A program made the position numbers and the translations under genes. A DNA stretch of 33,309 nucleotides, taken from contig NZ_GG657754.1 in NCBI RefSeq assembly GCF_000158915.1, forward strand, positions 1,796,047-1,829,355, in the 5' to 3' direction. Under the pieces are notes generated by a model, which was given only the letters and a program-made list of their open reading frames with translations, made no database searches and had not been told where the DNA came from. Source of the stretch: Streptomyces himastatinicus ATCC 53653 (GTDB lineage Bacteria > Actinomycetota > Actinomycetes > Streptomycetales > Streptomycetaceae). Positions 19,838 through 27,461 of this stretch are shown piece after piece. The stretch's first letter is position 1; each line of letters starts with the position of its first letter.

Positions 19838-20149
19838 ATGCCATCCCCACGCCCCCGTCTCCTGCCCTGGCCGAACGAGAACGGCAAGCCCTGCTACCTC
19901 GTCTCCGACGACTCCGGCGCGGGCTACATCTCACGGCTGGCCGACGAGATGGAGACCGTGCAGCTCCGCACCGGGGCCGAGCTGCTGGCCCATGCGCGCC
20001 CGCTCCTCCGGGACCGCAAGACGCACGCCGGTGAGCTGCGCTTCGTCGGGCACCGGCTCGCCGAGGCGCTGCATGACGCGTTGCGGGTGGCGGAGAGCCG
20101 GGGCATGCGGCTGGAGGACCGGGAAGAACCGGCGCCGGGGCCGAGTTAG
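19838..20149 (+). CDS. Small conserved Streptomyces-type protein, function unknown
   Basis: A 103-residue acidic protein starting MPSPRPRLLPWPNENGKPCYL, then SDDSGAGYISRLADEMETVQLRTGAELL. The ATG at 19838 has GGAG seven bases upstream, which decides it over longer frames. The middle is helical and charged (HARPLLRDRKTHAGELRFVGHRLAEALHDALRVAESRG). There is no signal peptide or transmembrane segment. Proteins with this LPWP...KPCYL start are commonly found beside XRE/DUF397 genes in streptomycetes, which fits its divergent position here. No function can be assigned. Confidence 0.8.
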   Translation: MPSPRPRLLPWPNENGKPCYLVSDDSGAGYISRLADEMETVQLRTGAELLAHARPLLRDRKTHAGELRFVGHRLAEALHDALRVAESRGMRLEDREEPAPGPS

Positions 20150-20156
20150 TAGAAGC

Positions 20157-21238
20157 ATGAACAACGTGGACGTCGTGGTCGTGGGCGCCGGGCAGGCGGG
20201 GCTGTCCGGGGCGTATCACCTGCGGCGGGCGGGGTACGAGCCGGGCGCCGGATTCGTGGTGCTCGACCACTCCCCCGCCCCCGGCGGGGCGTGGCAGTTC
20301 CGGTGGCCGTCGCTGACGTACGGCAAGGTGCACGGGATGTACGACCTGCCCGGGATGCGGCTGACCAGCGACGATGCCGACCCCGAGCGGCCGTCGTCCG
20401 AGGTGATCCCGGCGTACTTCGCACGCTACGAGCGCGCCTTCGACCTGCGGGTCGTACGGCCTGTGCACGTCACCGCCGTACGCGACACCGACGACGGCAG
20501 GCTGCGGGTCGAGACCTCGGCCGGGACGTGGTCCGCCCGCGCGCTGATCAACGCGACCGGCACCTGGGACCGCCCCTTCTGGCCGCGCTACCCGGGGCAG
20601 GAGACCTTCCGGGGGCGGCAGGTGCACACCGCGCAGTACCCGGGTCCGGAGGCGTTCGCCGGGCGGCGGGTGATCGTCGTCGGGGGCGGGACGTCCGGGG
20701 TGCAGCATCTGCTGGAGATCGCCGAGGTGGCGGCCGCGACCACCTGGGTCACTCGCCGCCCGCCGGTCTTCCGCAGCGGGCCGTTCGGCCAGGACCAGGG
20801 GCGGGCCGCCGTGTCGCTGGTGGAGGAGCGGGTGCGGCGGGGGCTGCCGCCGCAGAGCGTGGTGTCGGTGACCGGGCTGCCCATGACGGAGGCGATGGAG
20901 CGGGCCCGGGCGCTGGGCGTGCTGGACCGGCTGCCGATGTTCGACCGGATCACGCCGGACGGGGTGAGCTGGGCGGACGGCAGCACGGTGGAAGCGGACA
21001 TCATCCTCTGGGCCACCGGTTTCCGCGCCGCGATCGACCACCTCGCCCCGCTGCGGCTGCGCGAGCCGGGCGGCGGGATCGCTGTCGAGGGGACCAGGGC
21101 CGTCACAGCGACCGCCGCGTGCACTTGGTCGGCTACGGGCCGTCGGCGAGCACGATCGGCGCGAACCGGGCGGGCCGAGCCGCCGTACGGGAGATCCGGG
21201 CGCTGCTGGACTCGGCCCCCGCCCCGGTCGCGGTCTGA
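20157..21238 (+). pseudogene. Flavin-containing monooxygenase/NAD(P)-binding oxidoreductase, frameshifted
   Basis: About 360 residues of an ArsO/FMO-like flavoprotein. The FAD motif VVVVGAGQAGL is at 7-17, followed by APGGAWQFRW, ATGTWDRPFWP, the NAD(P) motif VIVVGGGTSGVQ (about 171-182) and WATGFR. After EGTRAV the called frame turns into nonsense and has no early stop. The expected ending (DRRVHLVGYGPSASTIGANR, then AGRAAVREIRALL, stop at 21238) continues in the -1 frame. One base is missing between about 21104 and 21105; inserting one joins the two parts without loss. Either the gene is recently broken or the assembly has an indel. The start follows the 103-residue gene by seven bases, but there is no good ribosome site. 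Substrate unknown. Confidence 0.85.
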
Positions 21239-21316
21239 CGCGTACGCGGCCGCCGCCGGCGCGTACGGCGAGGGGCCGCCCGCCACGGGCACCACGCCCG
21301 CGGAACAGCCCGCGGC

Positions 21317-22336
21317 TCACGCGCCCGGCTTGGCCCCCAGCGTCGAGTCCCGTACGACCAGCTCCGGCTGGAGGACGATCCGCTGGTGGCCGTGGGCGTC
21401 GGCATCCTCGCCCGTCTCCTCGATCAGCAGCTCCGCGGCCGTACGCCCCATCCGGAACGCGGGCTGGCGCACCGAGGTCAGCGGCACGGCCGCGGCCGCC
21501 GCGAACTCGATGTCGTCGTACCCCACCAGCGCCATCTCGCCCGGCACCGACACCCCGGCCGCGAAGAGCGCCTGGAGGACGCCCAGTGCCAGCAGGTCGT
21601 TCGCGCAGAACACCGCGGTCGGACGGGGCGAGATGCCCAGTAGCCGGGCACCGGCGTCGCGGCCCGCCGCCACGTCCAGCCGCGCGGCCTCGATGTGCAG
21701 CAGCGCCTCCGGCGGCAGGCCCTCGTCGGCGAGGGCGGCGAGCGCCCCGGCGCGGCGGTCCTGGCACTGCGGCAGCTGCATCGGGCCGCTGACGTACACC
21801 AGCCCGCGGTGTCCCTGGGCGATCAGATGGCGGACGGCGAGCGCGCCGCCCTCGATGTCGTCCACCGACACCGAGCAGCCCTCGGCACTCGGCACCTCGC
21901 GGTCGACCAGGACGAAGGGGATGTCGTGGCGGCGGAAGTTCTCCAGGTTGCCGCCGGTGGCGTCGGCGGGGGTGACCAGGACGCCGCGCACCCGGTGCTC
22001 GGCGAAGAGCCCCAGATAGTCGGCCTCCTCGTCGGGGCTCTGCGCGCTGTTGCACACCATGACGCCGAGACCCGCGTCCCGGGCGGCGCGCTCGGCGCCG
22101 CTGGCCACGTCCACGAAGAAGGGGTTCGCCATGTCGAGCACCAGCAGCGAGATGATCCGGCTGCGTCCGGCGCGCAGCTGGCGCGCGGATTCGCTGCGTA
22201 CGTAGCCGAGCCGCTCGATCGCGGCCTGCACCCGGTCACGGGTGGCCTCGGCGACCATCTCCGGTCGGTTGATCACGTTCGAGACGGTGCCGACGGACAC
22301 TCCCGCCTGCCGCGCGACGTCCTTGATCCCCACCAT
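21317..22336 (-). CDS. LacI-family transcriptional regulator (copy 1)
   Basis: A 339-residue sugar-responsive repressor. I chose the ATG at 22336 because the protein then begins MVGIKDVARQAGVSVGTVSN, the standard LacI HTH; the ATG at 22393 would add 19 unlike residues. A hinge helix (SESARQLRAG) and the periplasmic-binding-like ligand domain follow: LLVLDMANPFFVDVASGAE, VDREVPSAEGCSVSVDDIEGG, AVFCANDLLALGV, VALVGYDD-like MALVGYDDIEF, PAFRMGRTAAELL. It is very similar along its whole length to the LacI protein at 24663-25685, the regulator of the rhamnose operon. No sugar genes lie next to it. It converges on the frameshifted monooxygenase. Confidence 0.93.
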   Translation of the reverse strand: MVGIKDVARQAGVSVGTVSNVINRPEMVAEATRDRVQAAIERLGYVRSESARQLRAGRSRIISLLVLDMANPFFVDVASGAERAARDAGLGVMVCNSAQSPDEEADYLGLFAEHRVRGVLVTPADATGGNLENFRRHDIPFVLVDREVPSAEGCSVSVDDIEGGALAVRHLIAQGHRGLVYVSGPMQLPQCQDRRAGALAALADEGLPPEALLHIEAARLDVAAGRDAGARLLGISPRPTAVFCANDLLALGVLQALFAAGVSVPGEMALVGYDDIEFAAAAAVPLTSVRQPAFRMGRTAAELLIEETGEDADAHGHQRIVLQPELVVRDSTLGAKPGA

Positions 22337-22474
22337 GCGTCCCACGACCTCGGCCTCCGCCTTCCCGCGACCCAGCTCAGCCGCGGGACCCATGCTATGG
22401 CGTACGCGGCGGGGATTGGTGCATGCCCCGGATACGCCCGAAGCCTTGCTCGTGGACGACCCGGCATGCGACGG

Positions 22475-23389
22475 TCACCCGGTACGGGCGGCGAGTTCGC
22501 CGATCGCGTGGCGGATCGCGGTGAGGAAGGTCTGGATCAGCGGATGCTCCCCGGATCCGGCCCGTACGGTCGCGAGCACGGTGCGGGTGTGGTCTGCTGA
22601 GCCGGCGAGGAGGAGACCGGGGGTCCGATCGAACCACAGCATGTCGGGCAGGAAGGCCACCGCATGGCCCTCCTCGACCAGCCGTGCGTGGACCAGCATG
22701 TCCGCGGACACGTAGACGACGTCCGGCTCGAACCCGGCGGCGTGACACATGCCGGTCGCCCATGCCCGGGCGGGCGTGCCGACGGGTTCCATCACCCAGG
22801 GGCGCTCGGCCAGATCAGCGAGCGACGCCACGGGGGCGGGTGTGGCCAGCCGCATGGGGTCCTCGCACAGCGGGTGGTGCTCGAACTCGGAGGCGCGGGC
22901 CGGCCGCGCGTGCCCGGCGAACGTCTCGTCGATCACGAGGTCGAAGTCCCGGGTGAGCAGACCCGGCAACGAGGTGTCGGGCTCGGCCTGCGTGGCCTCC
23001 ACCCTTATCCGGGGATGGTTCTCCCGCAGCCAGGTCAACGCGACGGGCACCAGTGCGAGCATCGCGGTCTGGAAGGCCGCAACCTTGATCGTCCCGGATG
23101 TTTCCCGCAGCGAGGCCGCGATCTCCGCCTCGGCCCGCTCCAGCTCCCGCAGTGCCTTCTCCGTGCGGGCGACGAGGATTTCCGCCTGCGGCGTCAGCCG
23201 GACCCCCCTGCCTTCCCGCTCCAGTAGCGGTGCGCCAACTTCGGACTCCAGCAGCGTCAGCTGCTGGGAGACAGCCGAGGGGCTGTAGGACATGGCCGAG
23301 GCGACAGCGGCCAGCGTGCCACGGTGCTTCAGCTCCCGCAGTACCACCAGGCGGCGCAGATTGTGCACAGCCCTCACTCCATCCATCAA
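22475..23389 (-). CDS. LysR-family transcriptional regulator
   Basis: A 304-residue LysR protein. The winged HTH at the N-terminus reads NLRRLVVLRELKHRGTLAAVASAMSYSPSAVSQQLTLLE, followed by the linker helix and the two-lobed effector-binding domain (IKVAAFQTAMLALVPVAL, FDLVIDETF, HAVAFLPDML). Two ATGs are adjacent (23389 and 23386); either may be used. It is divergent from the aminotransferase gene across a 98-base AT-richer gap, the classic arrangement for a LysR protein regulating its divergent neighbour. TTCA-N6-TGAA in the gap is a candidate binding site. Confidence 0.93.
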   Translation of the reverse strand: MMDGVRAVHNLRRLVVLRELKHRGTLAAVASAMSYSPSAVSQQLTLLESEVGAPLLEREGRGVRLTPQAEILVARTEKALRELERAEAEIAASLRETSGTIKVAAFQTAMLALVPVALTWLRENHPRIRVEATQAEPDTSLPGLLTRDFDLVIDETFAGHARPARASEFEHHPLCEDPMRLATPAPVASLADLAERPWVMEPVGTPARAWATGMCHAAGFEPDVVYVSADMLVHARLVEEGHAVAFLPDMLWFDRTPGLLLAGSADHTRTVLATVRAGSGEHPLIQTFLTAIRHAIGELAARTG

Positions 23390-23417
23390 TTTTTATGGCC
23401 TGTCTCCTCCAGAAACG

Positions 23418-23431
23418 TTCACTTTACTGAA
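23418..23431. promoter_or_regulatory. Candidate LysR-type binding dyad
   Basis: TTCACTTTACTGAA is an inverted repeat (TTCA-N6-TGAA) fitting the T-N11-A LysR motif, centred between the divergent LysR and aminotransferase genes. A purine-rich AAGGGAGGTGAT (23430-23441) follows. It closely matches the anti-Shine-Dalgarno complement but lies about 47 bases before the chosen aminotransferase start. Confidence 0.5.
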
Positions 23432-23487
23432 GGGAGGTGATGGGGAACCGTGAAGGCAGAGCAGCACCGCACAGATGGGAAACGGGC

Positions 23488-24666
23488 ATGGACATCGAAG
23501 CGCTCCGCCAGGACACCCCGGGCACGGCGAACCGGATTCACCTCAACAACGCGGGCGCGGGCCTGCTGTCGCGGCAGACACTCAAGGCCGTGACCTCCCA
23601 CCTGGAGCTGGAGGCCGCGATCGGCGGCTACGAGGCCGCGGGCCAGGAACGGGACCGCATCGACGCCACCCACGGGCATATCGCCCGACTGGTGGGCAGC
23701 CGGGCGGACGAGATCGCGCTGTTCGACAACTCCACCCACGCCTGGAACGCCGCGTTCTACTCCATGACGTTCAAGCCGGGCGACCGCATACTCACAGGCC
23801 GGGCCGAGTACGGCAGCAGCGTCCTCGCCTACTTGCAGACAGCCCAGCGCAGCGGAGCCGAGGTCGTCGTCGTCCCCAACGACGAGTCCGGCCAGCTCGA
23901 CACCACCGCCCTCGCGAACCTGATCGACGACCGCACCAAGCTGGTGGGCATCGCCCACGTCCCCACCAGCGGCGGCCTGGTCAACCCGGCCGCCGAGATC
24001 GGACGCGTCACCCGCGCCGCCGGCGTTCCCTTCCTTCTCGACGCCACCCAGTCCGTGGGCCAGTTCCCCGTGGACGTCGCTGAGCTCGGCTGCGACATGC
24101 TCACGGCCACCGGCCGCAAATTCCTGCGCGGCCCGCGCGGCACGGGCTTCCTCTGGGTGCGCCCCGAGGCACACGCATACCTGGAGCCGCACGTGATCGA
24201 GGTCGCCGCTGCCACCTGGGACGGCAAGCGCAGCTTCACCTGGAACGACGGCGCGCGGCGTTTCGAGACATGGGAGGTCGGCTACTCCAACGTCCTGGGG
24301 CTGAGCGCCGCCGTCCAGCAGGCCCTGGACCTCGGCATGGACGAGATCGGCCGACGCACCCTCGACCTCGGCGCCCGTCTGCGCGACCAGTTGGACGCCG
24401 TGCCCGGCATCACCACCCACGACCTCGGCCGGCAGCGGTGCGCGATCGTCACCTGCGAGGTCGGCACCATGGCGACGGCCGATGTCGCGGCCGCCCTCGC
24501 CGGGCGCGGCATCAACGTCAGCACCACCGACCCGGCGCAGACCCAGTTCGACACCGAGGACCGGGACGTCCACCCGCTGGTACGGCTCTCGCCGCACTAC
24601 TACAACACCGAGGCCGAGATCGACCGCGCCGTCGAGGTCCTCGCCGAACTCGCCGCGGCCCGCTAG
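23488..24666 (+). CDS. Class V aminotransferase (cysteine desulfurase/epimerase-like), PLP-dependent
   Basis: A 392-residue fold-type I PLP enzyme of the class V family that includes cysteine desulfurases, selenocysteine lyases and isopenicillin epimerase-like proteins. I chose the ATG at 23488 (MDIEALRQDTPG, then RIHLNNAG, the normal family start) over GTG 23437 or ATG 23440, which add unlike residues; however, the strong AAGGGAGGTGAT lies near those earlier starts. The PLP Lys is K211 in TATGRKFLRGPRGTGFL, and the cofactor Asp is in FLLDATQSVGQ. TSGG and ETWEVGYSNVLGL are also present. The exact reaction is unknown. Its regulator is probably the divergent LysR. Its stop codon overlaps that of the convergent LacI gene. 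Confidence 0.92.
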   Translation: MDIEALRQDTPGTANRIHLNNAGAGLLSRQTLKAVTSHLELEAAIGGYEAAGQERDRIDATHGHIARLVGSRADEIALFDNSTHAWNAAFYSMTFKPGDRILTGRAEYGSSVLAYLQTAQRSGAEVVVVPNDESGQLDTTALANLIDDRTKLVGIAHVPTSGGLVNPAAEIGRVTRAAGVPFLLDATQSVGQFPVDVAELGCDMLTATGRKFLRGPRGTGFLWVRPEAHAYLEPHVIEVAAATWDGKRSFTWNDGARRFETWEVGYSNVLGLSAAVQQALDLGMDEIGRRTLDLGARLRDQLDAVPGITTHDLGRQRCAIVTCEVGTMATADVAAALAGRGINVSTTDPAQTQFDTEDRDVHPLVRLSPHYYNTEAEIDRAVEVLAELAAAR

Positions 24667-25685
24667 CCACGGGCCTGGCTCGAACCGCGGACGACGAGTT
24701 CGGGCCGCAGTACGATCCGCCGGTGGCGGTGGGCGTCGGCGCCCTCGCCGGTCTCCTCGATCAGCAGCTCCGCCGCCGTACGCCCCATCCGGAACGCGGG
24801 CCGGCGCACCGAGGTCAGCGGCACCGCCGCGGCCGCCGCGAACTCGATGTCGTCGTAACCCACCAGCGCCACCTCGCCCGGCACCGACACCCCCGCCCCG
24901 TACAGCGCCTGCAACACCCCCAGCGCCAGCAGGTCGTTCGCGCAGAACACCGCCGTCGGGCACGGCGACATGCCCAGCAGCCGCGCCCCCGCGTCCCGGC
25001 CGCCCGCCACGTCCAGCCGCTCCACCTCCACATGGCGCAGCGCGGCCTCGGCGACGCCCTCCTCCCGCAGAGCGGTCAGCGCACCGGCGCGGCGGTCGCG
25101 GCACTGGGCGAGGTGCATCGGGCCGCTGACGTACGCCAGGGTGCGATGCCCCTGGCCGAGGAGGTGGCGGGCGGCGAGCGCGCCGCCCTCGATGTCGTCC
25201 ACCGACACCGAACAGCCCTCGGCACTCGGCACCTCTCGGTCGACGTACACGAACGGAATGCCGTGCCGCCGGAAGGACTCCAGGTTGCGCCCGGTGGTGT
25301 CGGCGGGGGTGACGAGGACGCCGCGTACCCGCTGCTCGGTGAAGAGCCCCAGGTAGTCCGCCTCCTCCTGGGCACTCTGCGCGCTGTTGCACACCATCAC
25401 CCCGAGGCCCGCCTCGCGCGCCGCGCGCTCGGCGCCGCCCGCCACGTCCACGAAGAAGGGGTTCGCCATGTCGAGCACCAGCAGCCCGACGATGCGGCTG
25501 CGGCCCGCACGCAGCTGACGCGCCGACTCGCTGCGTACGTACCCCAGCCGCTCGATGGTGGACAGCACCCGGGTCCGGGTCGCCTCGGACACCGAGTCCG
25601 GGCGGTTGATGACGTTGGAGACCGTGCCGACCGAGACCCCGGCCTCCTTCGCCACCTCCTTGATACCGACGCCGTGAGCGCTCAA
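24663..25685 (-). CDS. LacI-family regulator of the rhamnose operon (copy 2)
   Basis: A 340-residue LacI repressor. No ATG or GTG fits; the TTG at 25685 gives MSAHGVGIKEVAKEAGVS, a normal HTH start, five bases after the BNR_4 gene stop and behind GGGGA. The domain order and sequence match copy 1 (21317-22336) almost throughout, including VDREVPSAEGCSVSVDDIEGG and FCANDLLALGVLQAL. Being the last gene of the rhaTPQSM-BNR_4 operon, it probably represses that operon and the divergent rhamnosidase, with L-rhamnose or a derivative as inducer; the effector is inferred. A 10-bp palindrome TGAGCGCTCA overlaps its own start (25675-25684). The stop shares bases with the convergent aminotransferase stop. 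Confidence 0.92.
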   Translation of the reverse strand: MSAHGVGIKEVAKEAGVSVGTVSNVINRPDSVSEATRTRVLSTIERLGYVRSESARQLRAGRSRIVGLLVLDMANPFFVDVAGGAERAAREAGLGVMVCNSAQSAQEEADYLGLFTEQRVRGVLVTPADTTGRNLESFRRHGIPFVYVDREVPSAEGCSVSVDDIEGGALAARHLLGQGHRTLAYVSGPMHLAQCRDRRAGALTALREEGVAEAALRHVEVERLDVAGGRDAGARLLGMSPCPTAVFCANDLLALGVLQALYGAGVSVPGEVALVGYDDIEFAAAAAVPLTSVRRPAFRMGRTAAELLIEETGEGADAHRHRRIVLRPELVVRGSSQARG

Positions 25686-25690
25686 GTCCC

Positions 25691-27106
25691 CTAGCCCGGC
25701 AGTCGGAAGTCGATGACGCGGAGGGCCGAGGGCGTGGTGCCGCTCGACTTCCGCTGGTACATGAACGACAGCACGCCGTCCTGGGCGAGTCGGGTGTCGT
25801 CGACGACGACCTCGCCGAAGGCGTTGAGCCCGCTGCCGTCGAAGAGCGTCTTCCAGTCGGTGTATCCGGACGCGCTGGACGCGGCGACGATGCGGCCGTA
25901 CGGCATGACGGCGTAGGCGTTGTCGTACTTGTCGAAGGCGAGGTGGGTGCGCTGGCTGGAGCCCAGCGCGACCGGGATCTCGGTCTTCTTCCAGGCGCCC
26001 GCGGCGTTCTTGAAGAGGTGGAAGGCGCGGCCGTTGGTGGTCCGGTCGGCCACGTAGTCGGTGGTGCACTGGCCGAAGCGGCCGGGGACGTAGCTGATGA
26101 CGGCGTGGGGGCGCCCGGCGGAGTCGGTGGCCTGGCTCTCCTGGTTCATCAGCGAGTGGTCGGGGTTCAGCGGATCGACGACGGTGCCGGTGTCGTTCAC
26201 GGTCACCTTGTCGGCACCGCCGGTGGTGCCGACCACGGTGCCCGCGGTGTTGCGCCAGGTGCGGCCGCGGTCGGTGCTGTAGACGTAGCCGGTGTCGTGG
26301 TTGGTGAGGCCACCGGCGTCGCACATCACCGCGTTGTTCTGCTCGCGCCAGGTGTAGAAGGCGTGCAACCGGCCGTCGGTGCCGTAGTCGATGCCGTGCA
26401 GATACATGTTGCGGGCGGTGCTGGAGCCGTGCTCGCTGGTGTACGTACCGGTGGACGCGGACCACTCGCCGAGCGCGGTCCACTTGGTGCCGTCGTACTC
26501 GGCCAGCGCGTTGCGGCCGTTGCCGGAGACCCCGACCCGGTAGCTGAGCTGAAGGCGGCCCTCGGGGGTGGCCACGAACTGCGGATACGTGAACTGGGAG
26601 GTGAGCGCGAGCCCGTCCAGGGTGGTCTGTACGGCGCCGAACTGCGCGCTGTTCCAGGGGTGTCCGGCGGGGTCGTCCAGCAGCCCGGCCACCGACTTCA
26701 CGTAGAAGAAGCCGCTGCTGTGCGAGTCCATATTGAGGTGGAGCCGGCCGTCGACGCGCGAGATCCCCATGGAGATCACGTTGTGGGAGTCGTCGGTGGT
26801 GAGCTTGTGCGGCAGCCGCACGGTCTGCCAGTCGGCCCGGCCGAGCGCACGGCGGCCGATGACGGCGGTGCGGTCGCCGGTGTACCAGACGGCGTACTGG
26901 TAGCCCTTGTAGGTGAGCAGCCCGTTCTTCTGGAACGCGTTGTTGTTGACGAGGCCGTTGTACGACTCGAAGTACACGGCCCCGGGGTCGAGCTGGGTGT
27001 CGGCGACCTTGCTGACCTCCGGGCCGGGGGCCCGTCCGGTCGCGTCGGCCGTGGTGGTGGACGCGAGGAGGGCTGCGGCCAACGCGGTCACGAGCAGGGG
27101 TCTCAT
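25691..27106 (-). CDS. Secreted BNR_4 repeat protein, possible rhamnosyl-glucuronate lyase (PL42-like)
   Basis: A 471-residue secreted protein with a signal peptide (MRPLLVTALAAALLASTTTADA, cleavage near 22-25). The mature part is a beta-propeller of the BNR_4 type: YNGLVNNNAFQKNGLLTYKGYQYAVWYTGDRTAVIGRR, then DDSHNVISMGISRVDGRLHLNMDSHSSGFFYVKS, QFTYPQFVATPEGRLQLSYRVGVSGNG and YVYSTDRGRTWRNTAG. Family members include fungal L-rhamnose-alpha-1,4-D-glucuronate lyases (PL42) acting on gum arabic and arabinogalactan proteins. A rhamnose transporter, mutarotase and rhamnosidase nearby support a similar substrate. The exact activity, lyase or hydrolase, cannot be decided from sequence alone. It is 21 bases after rhaM and five bases before the LacI gene, in one operon. 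Confidence 0.85.
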   Translation of the reverse strand: MRPLLVTALAAALLASTTTADATGRAPGPEVSKVADTQLDPGAVYFESYNGLVNNNAFQKNGLLTYKGYQYAVWYTGDRTAVIGRRALGRADWQTVRLPHKLTTDDSHNVISMGISRVDGRLHLNMDSHSSGFFYVKSVAGLLDDPAGHPWNSAQFGAVQTTLDGLALTSQFTYPQFVATPEGRLQLSYRVGVSGNGRNALAEYDGTKWTALGEWSASTGTYTSEHGSSTARNMYLHGIDYGTDGRLHAFYTWREQNNAVMCDAGGLTNHDTGYVYSTDRGRTWRNTAGTVVGTTGGADKVTVNDTGTVVDPLNPDHSLMNQESQATDSAGRPHAVISYVPGRFGQCTTDYVADRTTNGRAFHLFKNAAGAWKKTEIPVALGSSQRTHLAFDKYDNAYAVMPYGRIVAASSASGYTDWKTLFDGSGLNAFGEVVVDDTRLAQDGVLSFMYQRKSSGTTPSALRVIDFRLPG

Positions 27107-27127
27107 GTCGGTCAGGTTCTCCGTGTC

Positions 27128-27448
27128 CTAGGCGAGGTGGAACACTTCGGTGAGCGGTGTCATGGCCTCATCGGGCTTGGCCCCGTCCAGCGCTTCAAAG
27201 AAGCCCGCCATTTCTTCTTGCCACCGCGCGTTGACGTCGGTGGCGGCCATCGCGGCCTGCGCGGCCGCGAAGTCCTCGGTCTCCAGATAGCCGACCAGCA
27301 GCCCGTCCTCCCGCAGGAAGAGCGAGTAGTTGTGCCATCCGGCCGCCGAGAGCGCCTCCAGCATCTCCGGCCACACGGCCTCGTGCCGCTCGCGGTACTC
27401 GGCCAGCCGGTCCTGACGGACCTTCAGCAGAAAACACACACGCCGCAT
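27128..27448 (-). CDS. rhaM: L-rhamnose mutarotase
   Basis: A 106-residue RhaM/YiiL (RhaU) protein that interconverts alpha and beta anomers of L-rhamnose after uptake. Starting at the ATG at 27448 gives MRRVCFLLKVRQDRLAEYRERHEAVWPEMLEAL, the family start with the catalytic His (RHEAVWPEM) and then the conserved NYSLFLREDGLLVGYLE; a 34-residue longer reading is low-complexity. The late W and ARWQEEMAGFFE are also family features. It follows rhaS by 13 bases in the same operon. It is the best evidence that the adjacent transporter handles rhamnose. Confidence 0.95.
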   Translation of the reverse strand: MRRVCFLLKVRQDRLAEYRERHEAVWPEMLEALSAAGWHNYSLFLREDGLLVGYLETEDFAAAQAAMAATDVNARWQEEMAGFFEALDGAKPDEAMTPLTEVFHLA

Positions 27449-27461
27449 CGTGGGGCCGCCC

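Noticed and set aside
21240..22019. Continuation of the monooxygenase frame as one long protein through 22019
   Set aside because: After the frameshift the reading is antisense to the LacI gene and shows no family likeness; the true end of the monooxygenase is in the other frame at 21238.
25675..25684. Palindrome TGAGCGCTCA at the start of the second LacI gene as an autoregulatory operator
   Set aside because: Ten bases with a GC-rich core are expected by chance in this genome. It does not match the two rha operators and lies inside an operon with no promoter seen.
25686..26483. Long N-terminal extension of the second LacI protein back to 26483
   Set aside because: It overlaps the BNR_4 gene in another frame and is His/Arg-rich low-complexity sequence. 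The LacI HTH begins normally at the TTG at 25685.
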